From: Limanda limanda
Lineage: Eukaryota; Chordata; Actinopteri; Pleuronectiformes; Pleuronectidae
Length of the DNA stretch: 64,000 nt
Reading direction: 5' to 3'
Assembly: GCF_963576545.1 (NCBI RefSeq)
Contig: NC_083651.1
Coordinates: forward strand, 24,369,748 to 24,433,747
The notes beneath the pieces were generated by a model. The model was given only the letters and a program-made list of their open reading frames with translations, made no database searches and was not told the origin of the DNA. Shown piece by piece: positions 1-10,469 of the stretch. Both the position numbers and the translations under genes were made by a program. Position 1 is the stretch's first letter. Every line of letters begins with the position of its first letter.

Positions 1-619
1 GATCAATGCAAGATCCCTGCTCTCTTTCGATCAAGCACTACTTCTTTCCTTGGTGTATTCTTAAGCCCTTTGTCGATGTTATTTACCTCCAGCCACAGTG
101 ACACACCTGGAGGCTCTTGTCAGATTCTGTTGTGTTAGCTTCTTGAATTGTGCTTGCTTGGGCTCTATGTCATTTCCATTCCAGGGTCATTAGCTGTGTG
201 GTCCATTAATGATACGTGGTCCTTCCCAACTCTTGCAGACTTTGGGGGTAATTTTAATTTAGTTGCATTCATAGCCATTAGTGGGTGTCTCTTAATACCA
301 ATTCATATTGGATCCTGCCAGTATGGGTGGCTAACCAATGGAGGGGTCTAATCCCTCCAGTCAGCTGTCTTTCCCTTGTTGTCATCTATCCTGTTCATAG
401 CGGTCACTGGATGCATCCAGCTACATTCATTTACAATATAGGAGAAGATGTTGAATATCCCTTGTACTGTTGTACTGAAGCTAATGAAATAGTAATTTGT
501 GCACTTGTTTTTTCCCCCTTAATTGATACAGGCTGGCGCAACCATTTCTTTAAACACCAACCCCTTTGTGCCCTGCGCCGGCGTCGTTTAATAATTAATC
601 TGGGGGAAAAAAGAGTGAG
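1..619. other. Unassigned AT-rich sequence
   Basis: No gene or familiar repeat is recognised here. Open frames at 148-351 and 285-764 have no recognisable domain and no splice context. The second one runs into the LINE fragment in a different frame from the LINE's own coding frame, so it is not taken as a gene. Confidence 0.4.
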
Positions 620-1266
620 TTTTACACAGCCATCATTGAGTCCATCCTCACCTCATCAATCACCGTCTGGTTCGCTGCCTCCACTGCCAAGGACAAGGGC
701 AGAGTGCAGCGGATCATACGGTCAGCTGAGAAGGTCATCGGCTGCGACCTGCCGGCTCTCCTAGACCTGTTCCACTCCAGGACCAGCAAGAGAGCAGGCA
801 AGATCACTGCTGATCCTTCACATCCCGGTCACCACCTGTTCCAGAGACTTCCCTCCGGAAAAAGGTTCCGGGCCATCAGGACCAAGACCTCTCGCCATCT
901 GACAGTGGGGCTCACAAACAAGCCCCCTGCATCACACTGACTCTGCATCACACTGACTCTACCCCACCACACCCCACCCCCTGCACATCATTTATAATTT
1001 ATAACTTATATATTACTGGCACTATCACCAATCTCTGCACCTTCGCACAGCACGTGCCCATAACTCTGCTACTCTGTTACTGTATATATGTATATACTTT
1101 ATTTTATTTTATTCTATTTTATTTTATTCTATTTCTTATATATTGTTGTTTTTTATATTGTTGTTTTATGTACAAAAGTAGTGCACCAATGACACCAAGG
1201 CAATTTCCTGTATGTGAAAACATACCTGGCAAATTAAAGAATTCTGATTCTGAATTCTGATTCTGA
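620..1266 (+). mobile_element. 3' end of a non-LTR retrotransposon (L2/CR1/Rex-like LINE)
   Basis: The frame 620-940 encodes the C-terminal tail of a reverse transcriptase. It begins FYTAIIESILTSSITVWF and contains the blocks VQRIIRSAEKVIG, LLDLFHSRTSKRA and HLFQRLPSGKRFRAIRTKTSR, the post-polymerase region typical of fish L2/CR1/Rex-type LINEs. It stops at TGA 938-940. About 320 bp of 3' UTR follow, and the element ends in a short tandem tail of GAATTCTGATTCT units at about 1242-1266, the way these LINEs end. There is no reverse-transcriptase catalytic core, so this is a 5'-truncated copy, as most LINE insertions are. The exact clade is inference from memory of related sequences. Confidence 0.8.
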
Positions 1267-1674
1267 TATTTCTACAGAGGTAAAGGATAGCTAAAAATCT
1301 GGGCGCTTGTATCTCGTGGAGGAGGGGTGAGGGGGTTGGGGGCGGGGGGCACTCAGAATAGGTCAATCTGAGGAGGGCTGCTTTAGACAGGGTAAAAAGG
1401 GTGCTGTTTTAAATTATCCTTGTGGTATTTTGACCAAAATATGTTTCAGACATTTCATTAAGACCCCAATGAACCATATCAACTGCGGTAAAATGGGCAT
1501 AATATGTCTCCTTTGAGGCAGCAAAAACTACAATTTAAATTTGTCTGTTTCACGTCTTGCCTCAAAAGTCTCCACCAATTTTACAGATAATAAATCTCAA
1601 CACATCTTAACAACTGAACAGTTTTAGAATCACTCTCTTCCTTATATCCCACTCCCCCACTTTTCTTGTCTGTT
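1267..1674. other. Unassigned spacer
   Basis: A G-rich stretch at about 1319-1350 follows the LINE tail. The rest is AT-rich with no coding or repeat signal that I recognise. Confidence 0.4.
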
Positions 1675-1905
1675 TCTCACCCTTTCTCCGTCTCACTCCT
1701 GTTTCTCCACTTTCTCCGTCTCACTCCTTTGTTTCTCGCCCTTTCTCTGTCTCACTCCTTTGTTTCTCGCCCTTTCTCTGTCTCATTCCTTTGTTTCTAG
1801 CCCTTTCTCTGTCTCACTCCTCTGTTTCTCTCATTTTCTCCGTCTCATTACTCTGTTTCTCTCCCTTTCTCCGGCTCATTCGTCTGTATCTCTCCCTTGT
1901 TTTTC
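1675..1905. repeat. Pyrimidine-rich minisatellite, unit about 31 bp
   Basis: About seven diverged head-to-tail copies of a unit of the form CCTTTCTCTGTCTCACTCC + TTTGTTTCTCG can be read. Copies drift by substitution (TCTCG, TCTAG, TCTCT) and by small indels. One strand is almost entirely C/T. The open frames 1760-1957 and 1791-2006 are only translations of this repeat. Confidence 0.85.
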
Positions 1906-2250
1906 TCTACCTGTATCGCTATCTTTCTTTTTATTTCTACCGGCTTTATATGTGTAACTTTCCGACTACTCTCTCATCTGTCTGCACTGTAGAGTCGATG
2001 GCTTAACTCGCATGCAATTGGTCTGTGCGTTTCCTCATCCGCTAAACCACTACCGTAAAGAATACAAAAGCTGCGCCGATGACAAGTAGAAGCGCCCCGT
2101 CAGGTTTTAAATCATAACCTTCTGTTTTGGCTGTAGGTCCGAGTCCGTACGGGACGGCTTCTGGATCCCCACGCAGACCGCGGCCCGTCTGTTAGTGACC
2201 CCGCCTATTCCATCTCCCTGTTCAAAATATAAATTTAAATGTAAAGAAAT
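1906..2250. other. Unassigned spacer
   Basis: C/T-rich decay of the minisatellite is followed by about 250 bp with a GC-richer patch at 2130-2205. No gene, RNA or repeat family was recognised. Confidence 0.35.
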
Positions 2251-2254
2251 GGTC

Positions 2255-2400
2255 TTATATTTAAGTAATAGTTCACCCAAAGTTGAAAATTCACGTATGT
2301 ACTCACTTACCACTATGCAGATTGAGGGGCGGGTTAAGTGTTTGAGTCCACAAAACGCTTTTGGAATTTCAGGGGAAAACACCGTAAGCAAAATACATGG
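2255..2400 (+). repeat. Fish interspersed repeat, copy A ('AGTTCACCCAAA' family)
   Basis: It starts near AGTAATAGTTCACCCAAAG and continues with blocks CACTATGCAGATTGAGGGG and GAGTCCACAAAACGC. The same sequence occurs inverted at about 13985-14115, where the blocks read as reverse complement. The beginning matches the start of a very common teleost DNA repeat; assignment to a superfamily is not attempted. Confidence 0.75.
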
Positions 2401-2439
2401 TGTAAATGATGATGATGTTTCGAATCATGTTTGAATGTC

Positions 2440-3117
2440 GGGGCTTGGCTGACACCACACAAATAGTATGAGGGCATGTGTTACACCCTTGAAAAGGGGG
2501 CTAAAGAATCACGAGAGTGATGTAATGTTGTTTCCTCAGTAAGAACTTTATTGTAATGAGGAAAAGGCTGTGGTTGTCATATTCATCCCCACTGTCTTCA
2601 TCAGACTCTTGAGGCTGTTAGGCGAGCTGGTTTCTCTTTTTCTGTCTGATTTCATAATTTTTAGTCACTTCTGGTTATGTCTCAAAAGGTAGCTGAACAC
2701 ATGACATGATGGGATGTTCTTTCCTCATCAATGGCCCTATCTACCAAAGGTTTTGCAAGTTGCGCTTGTCTCCAGAGCAATTATCTCCTCCAGTGCGCTC
2801 TCCTCCCTCTCCATTCCCTAGCTGCTTCGTTTGTGAGAGTGCTTGTATTGAGGGACCTCACCTCTGCCTATACACCATCTTCGATCCCTCTTGCTTGGGC
2901 ACTAATGGCCATCGTCAGACCAGATACAGTGCTGACCAGCTGCCTGGTGTGCGCTACAATGGCCCGAGTGTCGCGCCTGAGTGCTCGTGCCTCAGAAAGT
3001 CAACTGCACTTGCTGCTCCAAACTAAGAGGCATCTCAAATCAGGGGCATCTCTTCCACAAGATCCCCACCTGTTTTATTTGCCAAGGTTTTATTATGAGC
3101 TATTACTTTCTTTTGTA
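2440..3117 (-). mobile_element. Probable left part of a PIF/Harbinger relic
   Basis: This is the sequence to the left of the 10.25-kb insertion. On the minus strand 3093-3117 continues the reading frame that ends the Myb-like fragment right of the insertion (…NIRRS then TKESNSS). Further on, the block VAHTRQLVSTVSGLTMAISA and AQARGIEDG can be read. Such Q/A-rich helices often follow the Myb domain in Harbinger accessory proteins. Stops interrupt the frame, so it is a relic. The left terminus was not found. Confidence 0.45.
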
Positions 3118-3142
3118 CACAGTAAATTTCGCAGTGTTAAAT
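3118..3142 (+). repeat. Left terminal inverted repeat of the CACTA-like element
   Basis: It starts CACAGTAAATTTCGCAGTG. It pairs with 13342-13366 with one mismatch at position 13 (C here, T in the complement of the right end). Confidence 0.9.
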
Positions 3143-3328
3143 GTGCAGTGTCAAAGTTCATTGACTCTTTCAGAGTTATTACAACAACAGATTGAGTAGA
3201 ATGCCCCCTAGTGTTGGTGTTAATTTGCAGAGTTACGAGGCGCCGTGTCGATTTCACTCTGTAAAGCCCCGCCCACCTCGTCATCCTTCAAACCGATGAG
3301 ATCAACCGTCAAGATTTTTCCAACCGCC

Positions 3329-3353
3329 ATGTTCTCCCCGTCGAGCGGCCGCG
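3329..3353 (+). other. Candidate first coding exon A of transposon gene 1
   Basis: ATG in the context CCGCCATG opens MFSPSSGR and ends in G before GTAAGT. Joined to the exon at 5571 the split codon becomes GCA. It lies about 210 bp inside the left end, downstream of the subterminal repeats and a GC-rich patch, which suits a transposon promoter. Confidence 0.5.
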
Positions 3354-3562
3354 GTAAGTTTCTTATTTTCATATATTAACCCACTTTTTATGTTGACATT
3401 TCAACAGAAATTGTGTTTATGAAGAACATTGTGTTGCTCGCCCTCGTATTTGATCGGGTTTTGTATCTTAACACCGAACTAAAAACGGCTAACGGGACCG
3501 AGTGAATACCTAGCTTAAAATGCGCTCGTGTCCAACTTGACCATGTCCGCAAAAGGTAATTA

Positions 3563-3690
3563 ACACAGGGTTCCCGCGGGGTCTTAAAAAGTCTTAAATT
3601 TAATAATCGAAATTGTAGGCCTTAAAAAGTCTTAAAAAGGTCTTAAATTTGATTCGGCCAGGTCTTAAAAATGTATGGATTCTCAAACTG
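3563..3690 (+). repeat. Fish repeat with iterated GTCTTAAAAAG motifs
   Basis: It begins CAGGGTTCCCGCGGGG, a hAT-type terminus, and continues with repeated GTCTTAAAAAGTCTTAAATTT-like words (at least four within 110 bp). This is a widespread teleost repeat start. A matching right terminus was not found, so the extent of the insertion in the left part of the CACTA-like element is unknown. Confidence 0.55.
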
Positions 3691-4307
3691 TGTCGCGCGC
3701 CGGGCGCAACCGGGAGGGGAAATGTGAGGCGGAACTTGTGTTTTGACGTTGGCATCTCTTTAACGGTGGAAATCGCTCTTTCGCCGTAGCCTGGGGTCGC
3801 AGTACAGTCTATAGTCGCAACCCGCGGCTCTGCAGCAGCTACCCGTACAGTGTTGTGCGGGCGAATGCGTGTGTGTGCTCCCAGACAGCACACACACACA
3901 CACACACACAGGCCCCGGGGCTCCGCACCCACTCATTCGCTCAGAGAGACGCACAGTGAGACTGTGTGTCTTTGGGAAAAGGAGTTAAAATGTGTGAACA
4001 ACATAAAGTGAATGACCACTGACAGCGTGGTGGGAGTGATGCTGCTGCTGTACAGCGAGAAAATAAAGTGGAGCCGTTAAGAGGGAAAGAAACGTCTCAT
4101 CCTCCTTTTTCACGTAGTGGTCCGGATGGCTCGTTATCTACCAGTCAGCGAGCCAAATAACCAGTGAGCTGCCAACTACGGTCCGGAGCCGCGATGCTGG
4201 CCTCGGGGAGGTTAAGGTAACACTTGTTCTCCAGTAAATGTGTTTTGGGGAAAGTTCCGCGCTGCAAAATGTCCCCCACCCAACAACTCGTAAAGAAATA
4301 AATCGGC

Positions 4308-4341
4308 ATGGAACCAATAATCACTTACTTTGCAGCCCCCG
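4308..4341 (+). other. Candidate alternative first coding exon B
   Basis: ATG opens MEPIITYFAAP and the exon ends in G before GTGAGA. It has the same phase and last base as exon A, so splicing to 5571 also gives an alanine codon and an open frame. It may belong to the repeat that starts near 3563 rather than to transposon gene 1. Confidence 0.35.
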
Positions 4342-4734
4342 GTGAGAACTTATCGGGGACCACCCAGTGCCTAGAGACTCAACAGGTGCGCAGCGATCAA
4401 GCGAAAAGAGGGACGATTTACTCGTGTGTCGACGACTTTTGTAAATAAGTTTGTTGTTGGCTTTTCACCCAAGTGGACTAGGTGAGCTTCACGCTCTGTC
4501 CCGTGCGGCTGGGTTAGCACAGGTACACAGTGGCTAACAACGTTACTCCCACGAGCCAACAACGATGAAGAGTTTTTTTCAACCTGTTCGCGTTGAGAAC
4601 ACAAAACGAACGAAATACACGACACAGACAACAACGTAAATGAAGCGAACGAGGACCCACCAACACCGACCGAAAAAGCGCCAACGACAAAAATGTAAAC
4701 GTATAGATACAGCTACAACGCTGAGTGGGAGCAG

Positions 4735-4860
4735 TCTGTCTGTCTGTCTCTGTCTGCGTGTGTGTCTCCCTCTTTGTGTATGTGTGTATGTGTCTGTCTG
4801 TCTGTGTCTATGTCTCTGTCTGTGTCTGTCTCTGCATGTGTGTCTGTCTGTTATCCATTC
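4735..4860. repeat. TCTG/TGTC-rich simple repeat
   Basis: An imperfect run of CTGT, GTGT and GTCT tetranucleotides inside the first intron of transposon gene 1. The overlapping open frames on both strands are products of this low complexity. Confidence 0.85.
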
Positions 4861-7800
4861 ATACAAAGATGTAACATTCATTCATTTTTAGGGTGTGCTA
4901 CGACTCTCTGGTCCTGTGCTAAAAAACTGTCAGCCTCTTTAGCACCAGTGCTATGTGCTGAAAAAGTTAACGTACAGCCCTGGACTCGGGTGTTTTATTA
5001 TGAAGTAAAAATGGAAGTGGTGCTTGTCAATTCTGTAAATAGCTGATCCTTTATCTGCTGTTTGATGGCCTGAAACAAGCTACACATTTTATTTTCAAAT
5101 TGAACAATAAAAGTTAACGTTAATCTTACTGCAGGGCTCTGTTGAAAACCACGCACTTGCTGTTAAATTTGTGTTTTTGTTATCATGATAAGCATATAAG
5201 ATTCTGACACTAAGGAATTGTGTGCTGCAGGAACCATGTTGATTAAAGCCAGGCCAAAAATTTGTTAGAATAACAGAGCCAGATCTCAAAGAGTTCTTGA
5301 TTGCAGGTAAGAAATTGACATTAGACTCAAACATTGCACTGGAAGCTTTATGGTGCTAAATGTGATAGTAACTTTCTGTACAAATGTTACCATCTCTATT
5401 GACATTGAGAAACTTTGAATTCTTTGCTAAAAAAAAAGTTATAATACTACAAATACTTTTATTATACACATTAATTTATTGTTAAAAAAAAGTAGACTAA
5501 TGTTCCAGATTCATTGGACGTGAATGTTTGACCATCATGAACACATACAAGTATTTGTCTTTTCCTGTAGCATTTGGAAAGTTTGGTGTGCCAGCTGTGA
5601 CAGAAGGTGTGAAAGTTTTTGACAGTTCTGGGACTGAGTTGGATGACGACGTATTTGAGGACGTAGTTAAGGATCCCTCAGTTGGAGTGCTAACCATCAC
5701 ATATGAAACTGGTATGTCTCAGTTAAATATGTAATTTATTTTTCAGTTTTCAATGTACATGCTAGTTCCTTGTGGTTAATATTTTCCTTCCTTCTGCTTC
5801 TCTTGTGTCAAGAAACTGTCTCCATGGTACCATCTCCTGAGCTGTCTACATCCCTTGAATCGTCTGATTCTCACGACACAATCATCCTCTCAAAAAGTCC
5901 TAAACGGCAGAGGCTGGACACAGAAGCCAAGAACGTAAGAATTAACACACAAACAGAGCAGAACAGGGATTATATTAAGGCCGCCAAGGCCATAAAAAAA
6001 ATAACCACTTGTTTTTAAGACATGTGGAATTGTTTTTCTCTTTGTTTGAAGTTGGTGGAATCCACTCTTACCAAGAAACCTGGTGGGGAACGCATAATGA
6101 ATGAGTATAATCGAAGCAAGTCCCTGACAGATGAAACCAGGAGGAAAATGGTGAACATACTGGCAGCTGACATGACGGAGAAGAATGGGTAATTTGTAAA
6201 TAGTTTTATGTTACTTGGTGAAGCTTTTAGATCAAGTTCAAGTCTTTGTTCAATGTGCATTTAACAAATCTGTACTTTTTTAAATCTTGCAGTATATCAC
6301 CACCGAGACAGGTGAAAGAAATGTATGCCAGGGGCATTGTGAACTTATTCCCCTACCTCAGTGATCCATTCTCCAGGACCGGTTATGTAAGTCACATATA
6401 ATCTCTGTGATAATGTTAAAAGATTAAATATTTTGATTGCTACCAGAGCACACTTTCAAAGGTACTTTTTGATTAGAAAAAATTGATTTAATTGCTCTGC
6501 ATACATGAGGCTTTTCCAGTTGCAGTTGTGGAACTATGGCTTTCTTACCCCCAGTCCCCAATCCCCAATTGTGAGAGGCAGGAATGGAGGATTCATGTCC
6601 AAAATGACACTTTTTTTGTTGCGTACAAAATTGGAAGCACCTTAACTTAAAAAAAAATCTCATTAATTGAGTGTCTGTTTTTGTTATCCTTTCACCCTTC
6701 AAGGACCATTATTATGATGGCGAGAGTGGATCAGGGTACTCGGCCTGGAGGATCAAAACTATTCAGAGATCCACTGCTAGAGACAGGCGATCATCATATG
6801 GAGGTAACGCTCTAACAATAATAATAATAAAAGTAGAAGAAGATTTGAAACATTGTTTTTGTTCTTGTTTGTTTTTCTTGCCTGTACGTTTATATGGTTG
6901 TCAAAGTATGGTGTTTTTTTCCATGTTGTGTAGCATCATCTGAAGGAACATCTTGGGAAGATGGGCCTGGAGGACCAGCTGCCAGACGAGAGCCCCAGTG
7001 TGTTCCAGAGACTGTCCTGAGTGAAGATGGGTGTAAGGAAGCAATCGCACTGATGAGACATTCAGCTGATGAGGACACAATCAAGAAGAAGATGAAGCTG
7101 ACGTTTGACTTCCGCCGCAACATGGTTCTCGAGCCACAGCAGTCAAGCGATGTACTGTCTGTCTTTCCATGTTTCAAAGACGTCAAAGGCTTTTTTCATT
7201 GTTTTGACAATTTCACAATTATGTTTTAAAAAGAAAGTATGTGTGCATTTTAGTGACAGTAACAATTCATCTGGCTGTGAAATCTTTAAGTTCTTAATTT
7301 TCCTTCCCCTAGGTGGAACAAGATTTTGTTATGATGTTTGGAGAGGATGTCTCTGGCAAGTTTCTTGAGAAATGGACGACCACGTTCAAGAAAAAGGTCA
7401 TCCAGCAATGCAGAAAGCTTCCATCCACCAGTGAGCTTGAAGATCTTCTCCTGGCAGCTGATACTTGTGAGGATGGGTCTGAAGTGGATTACGACAGTGG
7501 TCAGTATGACTTTTGCCTCATTTCATTGGCTGCATTTGTTATGTCTGCTTCACTGTAACCCATGTCAGTGTTAAGGTTTTACTGGTGTGTTATGCTGTAT
7601 ACACTCAGTATGCCAAGTAGCAATAATTAGCAGTGTAATAATGTCCTGTGAACATACAGTGATGAGGAACATTTAATAACCTCACAGCCACATAAAGGTA
7701 TTGGTGCCCTTAAGGCAGAGAATAACATAACAAAATAGTGACAACTTACCGAGCTAAACAACCACTAAACTCATCAATACACATTTCAAAATTATCAATC

Positions 7801-8430
7801 ACATAATTGCTAATTCACTCACTCACTACCTCATACAACTTCAACTGATGGTCCACTTAACATCAAATTTGTCTTGTTACAGGTTGGGACAGTGACCTCT
7901 CATCAATTTTGCTGCTGTTACACCTGATTCCCCCCACTACCCAGGGTCGTAAAAGACCTGGAAAGGTGTCTGCTTCCCAAGCAGAGAAGCATCTTGTGGT
8001 CTTCAAGAAGGTTTTTATATTCTCCTAATTTTATAATATGTTTTATTCAATTATGTTTGACTGAGGGAGCTTCAGTTTTGCAGGTCATAATCACTTATAC
8101 ACATTTAAAAACTGTACAAACACATGGAAGCTGTTTTGTGTGTGTCTGTGTAATATCACAACCATGGAATTGTAATAGTCTCGCCTTGTGTTTTGTGTTT
8201 TTGTTTTCTCAGACAGGAACCAACATCCAGGAACATCTCGATTCCATCACAACAAGCACACAACCGTACCTCCTGGCTGTAGGACGAAGGAAGAAACAAG
8301 TCCACCAGTTCTTCATCATACTTGACAAAACTGCCATCAGTTGCAGGTCAGCCTCCTCACTTGGCGCTTTCGACGAAATGTTTAAGGCGCATTATGTTTT
8401 TGCCACCACATACAATCCCATGCTGTACAA

Positions 8431-10334
8431 CAGGGGTCTCAAACTCAAATTACCTGGGGGCCGCTGGAGGCAGTATCTGGGTGAGGCTGGGCCGCATCAG
8501 GTATTCCACAAAAAAAAAGACTTTGCTAAGAAAATCCAAACTTCTCTAATGTCATTACTAACAGTTATTTAACTTCAATGGGTTCTTCTGAACATGAATA
8601 GAATATTGAAGAACACGAACAGTTCTTGTAAACAAGGCTTCTCTTGCCTACTTCTTGCTGCCAGAGACCTGGCAGCGCTTCCTCTCACATAGCTGAGCCA
8701 CATTTGGCTTGAGGGAGGAAGCAGTTGAGACCCTCAGTATGGCTTGAAGATGATCATCAGTAAGCCTGGATCTGTACCTGGACTTATTGAAGTTCAAGGT
8801 GGAGAAGAGCTTTTCACACAAATATGTGCTCCAAAAAAGGCACATGGTCCGCTTAAACATTCGGGAAAGCTCAAGGAAGCTGGGGTTCAATTCTCACAAA
8901 AATTGCCCCAGCTTGTCTTCCTTTCCACTCACCTCCCTGAACTTGGCTTTGAGGTCAGAGTTGCACTGCAGGCCAATGAGCTCCATTTGAAGCACAGGAG
9001 GGGCATCTTGCACATCAAAGGAGAAGGGATCCGCAAAATTTTTGTAAAAGTCGCTCTGTGCGTCTTGAAGTCTGCAAATCTATGATCAAATTCCTCCTGT
9101 AGCCTCACATTTTTCTATACATTTTTGTGCTTACTTTGTGCCGGCGTGTTGGCTTGCCTGCGTTCTGGGACTTATTTGAGCCGATCCGGTACCTCTCGTA
9201 TCGAAAAAAATATTTTTTTTTAAGAAATGATTAAAATAAAATATAACAATATAATGTAATCACTAGAAAATTACGGAGCCCCTGTTGACATCGGTGGATG
9301 AATTACTAATTTGTGGCAACGCAATAACAAGATAATCCAATAAATTATATATAAAGCTTTCTTAACAACAGCATCACAATTTCATAAAATAATAACAAAT
9401 GCAGACTTCTAAGATGAACCAAAATAACTAGCACATCGTCATGTACAGTCCGTGGCTCGGTGCGTAAATGTCACCACCAGAGGATGAGGGAATTTAAATC
9501 ATTAAAATTCATCCACACATATCAGGTGTAAATAATAATGTAAAACAGCCCAGACTGTAAAATGTAGATATTAGCTCAATGACGTGTTATAAACTGCTGC
9601 GGTTTAGAATAATCTGTCTGCGTAAAGAAGCTCCCAAAACCTCACAGCGCAGCGTGTGCGTAAAGGAGCCGTGGTGTCCCTTGAATTTGCCTTCAATTTA
9701 ACAAATTGTGTGTGTGTGTGTGTGTGTGTATGTGTGTGTGTTCCGTTCCGCTGGACACAGAAGTCGCCTTTGCTCAAGACGCCACTTTATTAATCACTGA
9801 CATAAAGACTGATACCGTCACTGCAGTATAGCCTAAATAAGTCCCACTGCATTGTAAGTGGCACGTGTGTGCTGTTTTAAGCGGCGTTTTATGTGCGTTC
9901 CGGGACCTGTGCTCGTCGTACCTGCGCTGTGATATGTACTTAGCGTTCCGGCACCTTGTGATTTATAAATGAAGCACTGGATACATCATGACCTGCGCGA
10001 AAGAGGGCAGAAAACTATGAATTTCACCCTCCTGCACCGCACATCCAAAGCCACTCTTTTCTCTCCCGGCTCTCTCTCTCACTCACTCTCACACGTACAC
10101 ACACACACACGACCCCGCCCCCCATGTCACTCACTTGCATGCTGCGTTCACTGGTCAGGCACACAGTAGGAAACCAGAACATCATGACATTGTCCCACAC
10201 AGCAGCTAACAGCGGAGCTGCTACAATGTTTGTGCGGGCCGCACTAACATTAAACTTTCATATTAAGGTGGGGGCCACAAAATATCGTCCCGCGGGCCGC
10301 AATTGGCCCGCGGGCCGCGAGTTTGAGACCCCTG
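8431..10334 (-). mobile_element. hAT element inserted in the last exon of transposon gene 1
   Basis: The left end begins CAGGGGTCTCAAACTC and the right end finishes GAGTTTGAGACCCCTG, a perfect inverted repeat of about 16 bp. The 8-bp duplication CTGTACAA is identical at 8423-8430 and 10335-10342. The minus strand carries the C-terminal part of a hAT transposase of the GTF2IRD2/Charlie type at about 8648-8990, including the dimerisation region (YLCEKLFSTLNFNKSRYRS, RLTDDHLQAILRVST). A TGA interrupts it just upstream of the block ELNPSFLELS, where related proteins have arginine. The remaining 1.3 kb are non-coding, with TG and CA runs. The transposase is mostly deleted, so the copy cannot move by itself. 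Confidence 0.9.
8648..8990 (-). pseudogene. hAT transposase C-terminal fragment
   Basis: Frame-continuous similarity runs from DAPPVLQMELIGLQCNSDLK through KLGQFL, then an in-frame TGA, then ELNPSFLELSRMFKRTMCLF to KRCQVSGSKK and a stop. The SRYRSRLTDDHLQ region is the hAT dimerisation motif. The N-terminal BED finger and catalytic core are absent from this copy. Confidence 0.8.
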
Positions 10335-10469
10335 CTGTACAACATGTTCACTTTCATCCAGACCACTGTGTACAACATAGATGTTGGTAAAGTGAAGGAG
10401 AGTCCCCGCGTCGCAGAAGTTCGGGCTAGAATGCTTCATTAGTACTTGAACAGTATTGATCTGTTTGTC

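Larger units (their letters stand above)
3329..10442 (+). pseudogene. Transposon gene 1: multi-exon protein, interrupted by a hAT insertion
   Basis: Exons that chain in phase are 3329-3353 (or 4308-4341), 5571-5711, 5813-5934, 6052-6188, 6293-6386, 6704-6803, 6933 to about 7185, 7313-7499, 7883-8010 and 8213-8430 + 10343-10442. The product starts with a short acidic ubiquitin-like/PB1-like stretch (VKVFDSSGTELDDDVFED), then a conserved block (LTDETRRKMVNILAADMTE … FPYLSDPFSRTGYDHYYDG … AWRIKTIQ) and ends FTFIQTTVYNIDVG…RMLH. The layout resembles fish proteins commonly annotated 'sterile alpha motif domain-containing protein 3-like', although I see no SAM domain. The last exon is split at codon AAC by the hAT element, and the donor after exon 7 is not canonical. 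A role as a DNA-binding accessory factor of the transposase is inference. Confidence 0.65.

Noticed and set aside
1675..1905. CRISPR-like array
   Set aside because: The units abut without unique spacers and are diverged; this is a vertebrate minisatellite.
2706..3195. Plus-strand open frames of 106 and 154 codons
   Set aside because: No recognisable domain on the plus strand; the minus strand continues the Harbinger frame better, and the second frame runs across the left end of the CACTA-like element.
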